10,701 nucleotides of DNA from Ruminococcus sp. CAG:563 (GTDB lineage Bacteria > Bacillota > Clostridia > Oscillospirales > Acutalibacteraceae): positions 88,032 through 98,732 of the forward strand of contig FR882075.1 of NCBI GenBank assembly GCA_000434915.1, in the 5' to 3' direction. The first letter of the stretch is position 1. Every line of letters begins with the position of its first letter. Under the pieces are notes generated by a model that saw nothing but the letters and a program-made list of their open reading frames with translations, was not told the DNA's origin and searched no databases. The position numbers and the translations under genes are program-made. Below, piece after piece: positions 1-6,263 of the stretch.

Positions 1-1283
1 CATCGGAGGCATTTGACGACATTTCATGTAACCCTGACGGCAGCTCAAAATACAACGTTACAACGGATGTATTTCCTCTGAGTGCAGGCAACTATCCCGA
101 AGCTTTCATGAACGAGGTCAAGGACGAGGGCGGCGTTGTCAAGGCCGGAATTGAGGCCTTCGGTGCAGACAATACATATTTCTTCAACTACGACTGGAGA
201 CTTGATCCGCTCAAGCATGCCGACGAGCTGAACAAGTTTATCAGGACTGTCAAGGCTGAGACCAAGTGTGACCGTGTTGCACTATCCGCTTTCAGCATGG
301 GCGGAACAGTCATCTGCTCCTATCTTTATAAATACGGCAGTGCCGACGTTAACAGCGTTTCGCTTTGCTCGACGGCATTTCAGGGAACGTCCTGCATGGG
401 CTCGATGTTCTCTGGCGACATGAGCATTGACGCTTACGGTCTCATTCGCAGAATGGCACAGCTGACAAGAAACGATTTTCTCAACGAGCTGATTATGTTC
501 CTCAATCGAAGCCTTGAATCGTACAAGGTCAACACTTCGATTGACGGATACATAAACAATATCCTCACAAATCTCAATGATAGACTTTACAAGGAGCTTA
601 TAATTCCTGTTTTCGGCTATATGCCCGGACTTTGGGATTTGGTTGACGCCGAGAATTACAAAAAAGCAAAAGAGATTATGCTTGCCGATGCCGACTCTGC
701 ACTTATAAAATCCATTGACGAATATCACCACAACGTTCAGGCAAGGGCTTATGACATTCTCAAGGCCGCAGAGAAAGACACGACGGTTTACATAACAGCG
801 CAATACAATTTGCAGGGTCTTCCCATCTCCGAAAGCTCGACAACAAGCAATAACGACTTTTTAATTGATGTCAATTACGCTTCCGGCGGTGCAATTTGTT
901 CAAAGCTCGACGAAACGCTCCCCGAGGGCTACACACAGGCAAAGGCAGACGGACATAACCACCTCAGTGCAGACCGTCAGCTTGACGCATCGACCTGCAT
1001 GTTCCCCGAGCAGACATGGTTCATTCGTGATATGGCTCACGTCGATTACAATGTCGGCGAATCAACGGACTTCCTTATTTGGCTTGCCAAAAGCGAAAAG
1101 CAGCTCACGGTTCACGACAGCGAAATCTATCCGCAGTTCATGAAATATGACAGCAAAACCAACACCCTCTCCCCCGTTACCGACGAACTTCTCAAGCCGA
1201 CTGTTGTTTCGCAGATATTCGCTTTTCTTGCAAAACTCGTCAAGCTCTCCGCCGATATCCTGTTTTCGATTATCTTAAAGTAA
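1..1283 (+). CDS. LCAT-like alpha/beta hydrolase (lipase/acyltransferase family), 5' end outside window
   Basis: The reading frame is open from base 3, so the gene starts before the window; 426 residues are visible. The first ATG at 108 is internal: it has no ribosome site and the upstream frame is coding. The sequence NYDWRLDP followed by an AFSMGG nucleophile elbow (Ser codon 294-296) is typical of lecithin:cholesterol acyltransferase-like hydrolases. The Gly usually two places before the Ser is Ala here. A likely catalytic His lies in MAHVDYN (codon 1038-1040), with a probable Asp in the preceding ADRQLDAST stretch. Such enzymes cleave or transfer acyl groups on lipids or esters; the substrate cannot be read from the sequence. 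The last ~30 residues are hydrophobic/amphipathic and may bind the membrane. Any signal peptide would lie upstream. A strong terminator 25 bases after the stop ends the unit. The superfamily call is firm; the exact activity is not. Confidence 0.8.
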   Translation, partial: SEAFDDISCNPDGSSKYNVTTDVFPLSAGNYPEAFMNEVKDEGGVVKAGIEAFGADNTYFFNYDWRLDPLKHADELNKFIRTVKAETKCDRVALSAFSMGGTVICSYLYKYGSADVNSVSLCSTAFQGTSCMGSMFSGDMSIDAYGLIRRMAQLTRNDFLNELIMFLNRSLESYKVNTSIDGYINNILTNLNDRLYKELIIPVFGYMPGLWDLVDAENYKKAKEIMLADADSALIKSIDEYHHNVQARAYDILKAAEKDTTVYITAQYNLQGLPISESSTTSNNDFLIDVNYASGGAICSKLDETLPEGYTQAKADGHNHLSADRQLDASTCMFPEQTWFIRDMAHVDYNVGESTDFLIWLAKSEKQLTVHDSEIYPQFMKYDSKTNTLSPVTDELLKPTVVSQIFAFLAKLVKLSADILFSIILK

Positions 1284-1307
1284 ATCAAAAATCTTAAAGT
1301 AAATCAA
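1272..1307. repeat. Tandem duplication spanning the hydrolase stop codon
   Basis: The 17-base unit atcttaaagtaaatcaa occurs at 1272-1288 and again at 1291-1307 (period 19). The first copy encodes the last residues and the stop codon of the hydrolase; the second is non-coding. It looks like a slippage duplication at the gene end. Confidence 0.8.
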
Positions 1308-1308
1308 T

Positions 1309-1348
1309 AATCCACCTCTTGATTATCTGTGATCAAGAGGTGGATTTT
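1309..1348 (+). terminator. Rho-independent terminator of the hydrolase gene
   Basis: A perfect 15-bp inverted repeat (arms 1309-1323 and 1332-1346, arm sequence aatccacctcttgat) encloses an 8-base loop and ends in TTTT at 1345-1348. It lies 25 bases after the stop codon. Confidence 0.88.
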
Positions 1349-1423
1349 AGCAAAAGAAAAGAAGTCGTCCCGGCAGCATACAGGAATCTGCAAATTCTGC
1401 TGTGCCGCACTTCGATATATATC

Positions 1424-1462
1424 AAAAAGGTGCTGTTACGGTCGTCCGGAACAACACCTTTT
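1424..1462 (-). terminator. Rho-independent terminator of the lysozyme-dockerin gene
   Basis: Arms 1425-1437 and 1450-1462 pair over 13 positions with one mismatch, and the loop holds a further cgg/ccg pairing (1439-1441 with 1446-1448). Read on the minus strand the stem is followed by a run of five T (complement of 1424-1428). It starts 14 bases beyond the stop codon at 1477. The TTTT at 1459-1462 lies in the plus-strand right arm, so some plus-strand termination is also possible. Confidence 0.8.
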
Positions 1463-1476
1463 ATGTTATTGTTTAA

Positions 1477-2256
1477 TTAATAGTTCGCTGTGCTTGTCTT
1501 GCCTGTCGAGATTGAAAGAACGATAAGTGCATCATTTGAGTTAACCTTACCGTCTCTGTTGAGGTCGCCGGCTTTAATCTGCGTTGCGCTGAACTTTGAA
1601 GCACCGGTTGAATAACGGAGAATATCAAGCGCATCGCTTGAATTAATCTTTCCGTCCGAGTTTACATCGCCGAGCTTATATGAAGGAGCCGGAGTCGGCT
1701 TAACTTCTGTCGGAAGAGTGTAATTCTTGAATTCAGGCCAATAGCTGTTCTGTGCCTTGTAACCTCTGCTTTCGGATTTTGCTGCTTTGTTAGCGGGTCT
1801 CTCAAAGTAGTAGCACCAGTCATAACCTGCTGTGTATGCGCCCTGAGCGGTGTTGGAAACATTCTTGAGCTTATCGAGAATGTAGCCCGTGTCGCTCTTG
1901 TTGTTTGTAAGCTCATATTTAAGGAAATAGAGCTGACCGGTAAGAGTCTTCCAGTTGTAACCGTTCTTGTTACAGAAGCTGATGAGGTTATCGAATCTCG
2001 AGAGATTCCACTGGCAGATTCCGTAGCTGTCGCCTCCGTCGCCGTAGAGGTTGGGGTTAAAGTCCGACTCAGCCTCAATGTTTGCAAGTACGCCGCATGC
2101 ACCGGCTTTGTTGAGCTTAAGCTCTTTGATGCAGAATTCGAAGATGGTCTTTGCATTTGCCGGAGCAGCCGAAGCACTAAACGGAATGCAGCAAACAATC
2201 ATTGCAACGCTAAGAAAAACAAGTGCGATTCTTTTTATAAAAGTGGTTTTCTTCAT
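1477..2256 (-). CDS. Secreted phage-tail-lysozyme-like cell wall hydrolase with C-terminal type I dockerin
   Basis: 259 residues. The start at 2256 (MKKTTF...) is chosen because GAGGAAGG (2263-2270) sits 6 bases upstream and the protein then begins with a standard signal peptide: Lys/Arg at 2-9, hydrophobic core 10-25, likely cleavage after Ala-Ser-Ala near 30. Residues ~34-175 resemble the phage tail lysozyme fold; NIEAESDFNP (59-68) carries the probable catalytic Glu63, followed by the GDSYGICQWN substrate-cleft motif. This suggests cleavage of peptidoglycan outside the cell. A Thr/Pro linker (~181-193) leads to two dockerin repeats at ~195-218 and 229-252, with calcium ligands Asp197, Asn199, Asp201, Asp208 and Asp231, Asn233, Asp235, Asp242. 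A dockerin would bind a cohesin on a scaffoldin or cell surface; no cohesin gene lies in the window. It is a single-gene unit with its own promoter and terminator. Confidence 0.85.
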   Translation of the reverse strand: MKKTTFIKRIALVFLSVAMIVCCIPFSASAAPANAKTIFEFCIKELKLNKAGACGVLANIEAESDFNPNLYGDGGDSYGICQWNLSRFDNLISFCNKNGYNWKTLTGQLYFLKYELTNNKSDTGYILDKLKNVSNTAQGAYTAGYDWCYYFERPANKAAKSESRGYKAQNSYWPEFKNYTLPTEVKPTPAPSYKLGDVNSDGKINSSDALDILRYSTGASKFSATQIKAGDLNRDGKVNSNDALIVLSISTGKTSTANY

Positions 2257-2262
2257 AAAATA

Positions 2263-2270
2263 CCTTCCTC
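2263..2270 (-). promoter_or_regulatory. Ribosome binding site fixing the lysozyme-dockerin start
   Basis: GAGGAAGG on the minus strand, 6 bases before the ATG at 2256. It decides against an in-frame upstream ATG at 2316, which overlaps the promoter. Confidence 0.75.
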
Positions 2271-2287
2271 GTGATTTTTTCAACATC

Positions 2288-2316
2288 AATATATATACCA
2301 CGAAAATGTTGTGCAA
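2288..2316 (-). promoter_or_regulatory. Predicted sigma-A promoter of the lysozyme-dockerin gene
   Basis: On the minus strand TTGCAC (2311-2316) and TATATT (2288-2293) are separated by 17 bases. Transcription would start near 2281, giving a leader of about 25 bases. The octamer aatgttgt occurs at 2305-2312 and 2333-2340, in and just upstream of the promoter. Confidence 0.6.
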
Positions 2317-2391
2317 ATATGTCTTTTTTGTTAATGTTGTAACCTTTTGTAACTAATTGATAGAATTATTCGCTTGTATGTTCTGTATTGC

Positions 2392-2430
2392 AAAAAAGGA
2401 GACCGAATTCAATTCAGTCTCCCCTTTTTA
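2392..2430 (-). terminator. Rho-independent terminator of malQ
   Basis: ggagac (2398-2403) pairs with gtctcc (2417-2422); inner gaa/ttc pairs extend the stem past one mismatch. On the minus strand six T follow (complement of 2392-2397). A T run at 2425-2429 means it could also stop plus-strand transcripts. It begins about 10 bases after the malQ stop. Confidence 0.8.
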
Positions 2431-2440
2431 AAATATAAAA

Positions 2441-3958
2441 CTATATAACCTTATAATCACGCTTGAAGATGTGATTTATCTTTTTATAATACGCCGTGTC
2501 GACAGCGTCTACGGTTTCATTTGTCGTCCTGAACCGCCAGTTTTTATCGGCAACACCAGGGATATTCATTCTTGCGTCACTGCCAAAGCCGCAAAGATCC
2601 TGAAAAGCGATAATTGCGGTATTTGAAACGGACTTCCACACGGTTTCGATTATTGCACGGCAGCTTTCCGAGCGATAGCCGCCCTCGCCCCAGTTTTCGC
2701 CCTTGAAGCCGCAATAGTCGAGCGCAAAGCGTCTTGACACTTCATCAGCCTCCCAAAGCCAGCCCAAAAGCGTGTTGTTGTCATGTGTGCCGACGTAATT
2801 CACGGAATTTCTTACGGCATTGTGCGGCAGATGCGACGAATCCGAGCTTTCATCAAAGCCGAACTGAATAACCTTCATTCCCGGGAAAGCCGTATCCTCA
2901 AGGAGCTTGACAACGTCGTCGCCGAACACTCCGAGATCCTCGGCAATGATTGGCGTATCGGGGTACTTTTCAAAAACTTTTTCAAAAAGCTTCATTCCCG
3001 GGCCTTTTGCCCATTCGCCTTCCCTCGCCGTCTCACTCTCGGCCGGAACCTGCCAGAAGCTCGCAAAGGCTCTGAAATGGTCAATGCGAACCACATCGTA
3101 GGTACTGATTGCCGCTCCGATTCGCCGGAGCCACCATGAGTAGCCGTCCTTATCCATCGCCTTCCAGTCATAGAGCGGATTGCCCCAAAGCTGACCGTCC
3201 TTTGAGAAATAATCGGGCGGAACACCCGCAATTTTCTGCGGTTTCAGCGTTTTATCGTCAATCAGGAACATATTACGGTTTGCCCAAACGTCTGCGCTGT
3301 CCATTGAAACGTAGATAGGCATATCACCGATAACGGCGATTCCCTTTGAGTTTATATATTTCTTCACATTTTTCCACTGAGAATAGAAAATGTACTGAAC
3401 AAAACGCCAAAATGCCGAGCGTTCCTCATAATCGTATCTGTGCTTCTGCATAAAGGTCTCATACCTTGCCTGCTCCTCACTCCACTGCCACCACGGCTTC
3501 ATGTCATTAGCCTCTTTGAGAGCCATGTAAAGCGAAAAATCGGTAAGCCATGAATTTCCCTTTTCAAAGTCTTTCACATTCTGTGCAATTTCGGGAGTTA
3601 TTCTCAAAAAAGCCGTTTTAAGCAAAGCAAGCCTTTTCTCTGCGGCAAATTCATAGTCGGCCGTGTACGGACTTCCTGTATAAACATTGCTTTCAAGCTC
3701 TTCCTCAGTGCACAGGCCGTCGGCGTAAAGCTGCTCAGGGTCAATGAACATAAAATTGCCGGCAAATGCGGACGATGAGCAATACGGCGAATTGGAAGCG
3801 TCAACCGGATTAAAAGGAAGAACCTGCCAATAGCTAAAATTCATCTGACTGAGCCTATCGGCAAAATGCTTGCAATTATTATCGAAAACACCTATTCCGT
3901 ACTTTGACGGAAGCGAAGAAACATGCATCAGCACTCCCGATGCTCTTTCCTTTAACAT
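2441..3958 (-). CDS. malQ: 4-alpha-glucanotransferase (amylomaltase, GH77)
   Basis: 505 residues, the normal length of the short bacterial/amylomaltase form. It is a cytoplasmic enzyme that transfers alpha-1,4-glucan segments between maltodextrins, releasing glucose, in maltodextrin and glycogen metabolism. The GH77 landmarks are all present: VSSLPSKYGIG at 13-23, GDMPIYVSMDSADVW at 211-225, the nucleophile Asp293 in VRIDHFRAF, the acid/base Glu340 in IIAEDLG, and Asp393 in GTHDNNT. I see no break or truncation. The start at 3958 has AGAGG (3967-3971) 8 bases upstream and matches the usual MLKERASGVL-type N-terminus. It is a single-gene unit: a strong promoter lies 30 bases upstream and a terminator closes it. 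No other maltose or glycogen genes are in the window, so its pathway partners must be elsewhere. The neighbour across the promoter region is a divergent secreted protein with no evident link. Confidence 0.96.
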   Translation of the reverse strand: MLKERASGVLMHVSSLPSKYGIGVFDNNCKHFADRLSQMNFSYWQVLPFNPVDASNSPYCSSSAFAGNFMFIDPEQLYADGLCTEEELESNVYTGSPYTADYEFAAEKRLALLKTAFLRITPEIAQNVKDFEKGNSWLTDFSLYMALKEANDMKPWWQWSEEQARYETFMQKHRYDYEERSAFWRFVQYIFYSQWKNVKKYINSKGIAVIGDMPIYVSMDSADVWANRNMFLIDDKTLKPQKIAGVPPDYFSKDGQLWGNPLYDWKAMDKDGYSWWLRRIGAAISTYDVVRIDHFRAFASFWQVPAESETAREGEWAKGPGMKLFEKVFEKYPDTPIIAEDLGVFGDDVVKLLEDTAFPGMKVIQFGFDESSDSSHLPHNAVRNSVNYVGTHDNNTLLGWLWEADEVSRRFALDYCGFKGENWGEGGYRSESCRAIIETVWKSVSNTAIIAFQDLCGFGSDARMNIPGVADKNWRFRTTNETVDAVDTAYYKKINHIFKRDYKVI

Positions 3959-3987
3959 TTACTCACCCTCTTATAAATTACCGATCG

Positions 3988-4016
3988 ATTATATCACAAA
4001 TCGGAAAATTTATCAA
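3988..4016 (-). promoter_or_regulatory. Strong predicted sigma-A promoter of malQ
   Basis: TTGATA (4011-4016), a 17-base spacer, then a perfect TATAAT (3988-3993) on the minus strand. The leader would be about 22 bases long. Confidence 0.8.
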
Positions 4017-4045
4017 TAAAAAACGACATTTTTTCGTACTGTATA

Positions 4046-4073
4046 TAGACAAAGCTTTATTTTATGTTATAAT
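4046..4073 (+). promoter_or_regulatory. Predicted promoter of the small secreted protein, extended -10 type
   Basis: TAGACA (4046-4051), a 16-base spacer, then TATAAT (4068-4073) preceded by TGT, an extended -10 element. It faces away from the malQ promoter, with the two -35 boxes about 30 bases apart. A GGCGA/TCGCC hairpin with an AAAC loop (4089-4102) would sit near the 5' end of the transcript, and AAGGAG (4116-4121) is the ribosome site. Confidence 0.7.
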
Positions 4074-4128
4074 TATAGAAAAGGAAAAGGCGAAAACTCG
4101 CCGACAAAAGAAGAAAAGGAGAATTAAC

Positions 4129-4650
4129 ATGAAAACAACTAAAAAAATCTTAGCAATTCTCATTGCTGTAATCACGGTTTTCGGCATTCTGAGCGTTGCT
4201 GCCTCAGCAGATGACAAAACAGTTTATATCATTGCCGGAAATGTTGATATCACAATCAATACACCGGTTGCAGGCGAAAAACCCAGCATCGACTATGTTC
4301 TCAGCAGTGAAAATCTCAGCGTAAAAGCTTTCACATGGTACGACACCAAGACAAACGGTATTGTTTCTGCCGCAGATTCAAGCTATGTTTATGAGAACGG
4401 CAGAGAGTACACAGCCAAAATCACAATCGCTCCCAAAGAGGGTTACAAGTTTGACGATGCACTCAAGGTAACTGTCAACGGCGAAGCTCCTTCAACAATC
4501 CGTATTCAGGACGGAGCAATCACAATCGAAGCAAACTTCAGCTGCGACAAGGGTGCGGGAAGCAACTCCTTCTTCACCGGTCTCAAGAATGTTCTTCTCA
4601 ATCTGTTGAAGATTATTCGTGACATCGTAAGCCACATCCTCGGATTCTGA
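4129..4650 (+). CDS. Small secreted protein with one beta-sandwich-like domain and hydrophobic C-terminal tail
   Basis: 173 residues. The start at 4129 is fixed by AAGGAG 7 bases upstream and a clear signal peptide (Lys-rich 1-6, hydrophobic 7-24, probable cleavage after Ala-Ser-Ala at 27); the frame is open further upstream but that part lies across the promoter. Residues ~35-140 form one domain with the pattern INTPVAGEKPS ... FTWYDTKTNG ... YTAKITIAPKEGYKFDD ... VTVNGE. I recall this repeat type from large surface proteins of Clostridia, where it occurs in tandem and is probably Ig-like; here there is a single copy. Residues ~148-173 are hydrophobic/amphipathic and resemble the tail of the hydrolase at the window start. 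There is no LPxTG motif. The function is unknown; a small surface-associated or membrane-bound protein is the best reading. It is a single-gene unit ended by a terminator. Confidence 0.8.
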   Translation: MKTTKKILAILIAVITVFGILSVAASADDKTVYIIAGNVDITINTPVAGEKPSIDYVLSSENLSVKAFTWYDTKTNGIVSAADSSYVYENGREYTAKITIAPKEGYKFDDALKVTVNGEAPSTIRIQDGAITIEANFSCDKGAGSNSFFTGLKNVLLNLLKIIRDIVSHILGF

Positions 4651-4666
4651 TTTACATAAATAATAA

Positions 4667-4707
4667 GACGGTATCTTAACTTAATTGTTTTGATACCGTC
4701 CTTTTTT
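4667..4707 (+). terminator. Rho-independent terminator of the small secreted protein gene
   Basis: A perfect 9-bp stem, gacggtatc (4667-4675) with gataccgtc (4692-4700), is followed by T6 at 4702-4707. Inner aac/gtt pairing (4678-4680 with 4687-4689) extends the hairpin. The opposite gene ends at 4706, so the convergent genes may share it, though the minus-strand T run is weak. Confidence 0.85.
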
Positions 4708-5359
4708 ATATGCTTCGATTCATCTTTATAATTCTTGCCGGCACTCCGACAGCCGTGCAATCCTGCGGAAGGTTTTTGACAACGACCGCTCCTGCACCGA
4801 CAATGGTATTCATGCCGACCGAAAGACCTTGGATTATCTTTGAACCTGTACCCATTTCACAGCACGAGCCGAGATAAGTGCTTCCCGAGACGTTGACGCC
4901 GGGATAAACCGTCACAAAATCATCAATTCTCGAATCATGCCCGACGGTTGAATTGGCACCGATATAAACATGACTGCCGATTTTGATATCAAGCGTAATA
5001 TAGGTGTTTGCACAGATAATACAGCCCTCACCTATCTCCGTCCTGTCCTTGTCGATCACGGCAGCCGGATCAATAAGCGTTGCAAACTTCACATCTGCAA
5101 AGCTCTTTATTTTTTCAACGATTCTTTTCCTGAGCTTTGCACTGCCGACTGCACAAACATAATATGCGTCCGGGTATTTAGCTGCGGCGGCGGTCGTTCC
5201 GATCACCCTGCAGCCGTCAATCAGCTTGCCCTGTACCTGAATATTATCGTCAATAAAGCCAAGAATATTCCATTCCGGGCTGACGGCATTGATTCGTTCT
5301 GCCGTCCATACAGTCTCACGTCCGAGACCGCCCGAACCGATAATTATAAGGTCTTTCAT
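4706..5359 (-). CDS. NeuD/PglD-like sugar O-/N-acyltransferase (left-handed beta-helix)
   Basis: 217 residues from the ATG at 5359. That start is preferred over an ATG 9 bases upstream (5368) because AAAGGA directly abuts the upper ATG but is 9 bases from the lower one, giving MKDLIIIGSGG. Residues 1-~85 form a Rossmann-like half with GSGGLGRE (8-15), which in PglD-type enzymes binds the sugar nucleotide. Residues ~95-210 are hexapeptide repeats (for example IGEGCIICANTYI, IGSHVYIGANSTVGHD, VGMNTIVGAGAVV) forming a left-handed beta-helix that binds acyl-CoA. His141 in TVGHDSRI matches the general-base His of the family. The C-terminal GVPARIIK is characteristic. Known members acetylate sialic acid or UDP-amino sugars for surface glycans. 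No glycan biosynthesis gene adjoins it, so the acceptor cannot be named. It is 44 bases downstream of the membrane protein gene and probably co-transcribed. Confidence 0.85.
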   Translation of the reverse strand: MKDLIIIGSGGLGRETVWTAERINAVSPEWNILGFIDDNIQVQGKLIDGCRVIGTTAAAAKYPDAYYVCAVGSAKLRKRIVEKIKSFADVKFATLIDPAAVIDKDRTEIGEGCIICANTYITLDIKIGSHVYIGANSTVGHDSRIDDFVTVYPGVNVSGSTYLGSCCEMGTGSKIIQGLSVGMNTIVGAGAVVVKNLPQDCTAVGVPARIIKMNRSI

Positions 5360-5403
5360 AAAGAACATTCCTTTCGCGATAAAATAATAATTCGCCGCAA
5401 AAT

Positions 5404-6051
5404 TTACTTTAACGGTGTAACGGTTTTTATATCCTTGTCACCCAAAGTAACCTGAACAGTACAATCGTTTATATATATTTTATATGTATTGTCAACACTG
5501 TTCACATAGGAATAAAACATCGCAGTCGAAAGCGGAGAACTGTTTTCTTCACGCAAAAATACCGAGCCTCTATTGTCCGAAACAGTTATTTCCCTGCTTG
5601 AATAAAAGCATAAGATTTCCACATAATAGTCATCCGTTCCCTTTGCATGAAAAATCATTATATTGCAAGGCTGATCTTCATAAGAAAAATATTTGTTGTA
5701 AACTTCTTTGTAATAGAATAAAGAGTCAAGCTTCCACCTGCTTCCATCTTTCGGGAGAATACAGGTTCCGTTAGCATCCTTGGTCTTATAAGCCACCATT
5801 CCCGACTCCGAGCCCTCTATCACATGCTTGATTTCCCCGTCCTTTGAATATGAAAAAGCTTGCTCGGCTGTTTTAAAGCCATAGAAAAAATTTTCGGCAG
5901 GATAATTCAGGTCAAAAACAAACAGTCCGGCAAACACAGCGATACAGCATATAATTGAAAGTGTTCTTTTCTTGCTGTGATCTGCAATTGCAATGGTTGC
6001 GACAACAAAAACAGTAAAAAATATGCTTCTGATAATGCTGAATGAGTTCAT
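5404..6051 (-). CDS. Unrecognised membrane-anchored protein with extracytoplasmic domain
   Basis: 215 residues; I do not recognise the family. Two hydrophobic segments, ~5-23 and ~30-47, are separated by a short HSKKRT loop. This gives a membrane hairpin with both ends on the same side. The positive charges in the loop suggest the loop is cytoplasmic and the ~165-residue C-terminal part is outside; that is inference. The soluble part is mixed, with many Tyr/Phe, two Cys (CILP and PCNIMIF) plus one in EILCFY and one in INDCTVQVTLG, and no catalytic motif I can name. The start at 6051 has AAAAGGGAG ending 6 bases upstream. The next gene, the NeuD-like acyltransferase, begins 44 bases after its stop with no terminator between, so the two probably form an operon. 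No clear promoter stands out; the upstream gap is T/C-rich and repeat-laden. Confidence 0.75.
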   Translation of the reverse strand: MNSFSIIRSIFFTVFVVATIAIADHSKKRTLSIICCIAVFAGLFVFDLNYPAENFFYGFKTAEQAFSYSKDGEIKHVIEGSESGMVAYKTKDANGTCILPKDGSRWKLDSLFYYKEVYNKYFSYEDQPCNIMIFHAKGTDDYYVEILCFYSSREITVSDNRGSVFLREENSSPLSTAMFYSYVNSVDNTYKIYINDCTVQVTLGDKDIKTVTPLK

Positions 6052-6144
6052 TTACATCTCCCTTTTTCTCATTTTTTCTCTATTTAATACTTTTCGACGC
6101 AAAGTCTTCGCTTCATTTCACTCTTCACTTTTATCTTTTCACTT

Positions 6145-6250
6145 GAATTAAACCCCTCCGTCGGCTACGCTGACACTCTCCTACAAGGGCGCCATTATTG
6201 TTTCTTCTCACCTTGGGTCGATGTGGGCATCGACCCCTACGAAAAGTGCT
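6145..6250. repeat. Interspersed intergenic repeat-like sequence with two hairpins
   Basis: The 212-bp gap between the membrane protein and transporter genes holds no open frame. It contains cccctccgtc leading into a gtcggc/gctgac hairpin (6160-6165 with 6169-6174), an acaagggcgcc segment, then a perfect 9-bp hairpin gggtcgatg/catcgaccc with a TGGG loop (6215-6223 with 6228-6236), followed by cctacgaaaa. I recall very similar hairpin-bearing sequences scattered between genes in Oscillospiraceae; no second copy is in this window to prove it. The 6064-6150 part is T/C-rich with repeated cttcactttt-like units. Confidence 0.55.
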
Positions 6251-6263
6251 GTTTTAAATCCGA

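Noticed and set aside
282..803. A 173-codon open frame on the minus strand inside the hydrolase gene
   Set aside because: It is antisense to a gene with clear family motifs, has no ribosome site or recognisable domain, and is Cys/Val/Arg-rich as expected of a shadow frame.
1662..2198. A 178-codon minus-strand frame overlapping the lysozyme-dockerin gene
   Set aside because: Ser/Thr/Arg-rich low-complexity translation in a different frame of a gene with a signal peptide, catalytic motif and dockerin; it is a shadow.
2305..2340. Direct repeat aatgttgt at 2305-2312 and 2333-2340 as an operator
   Set aside because: Eight bases twice in AT-rich DNA is expected by chance; there is no dyad symmetry and no regulator gene nearby.
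3904..4128. Upstream extension of the small secreted protein by 75 residues
   Set aside because: It would run across both divergent promoters and into malQ; the ATG at 4129 has a ribosome site and begins a signal peptide.
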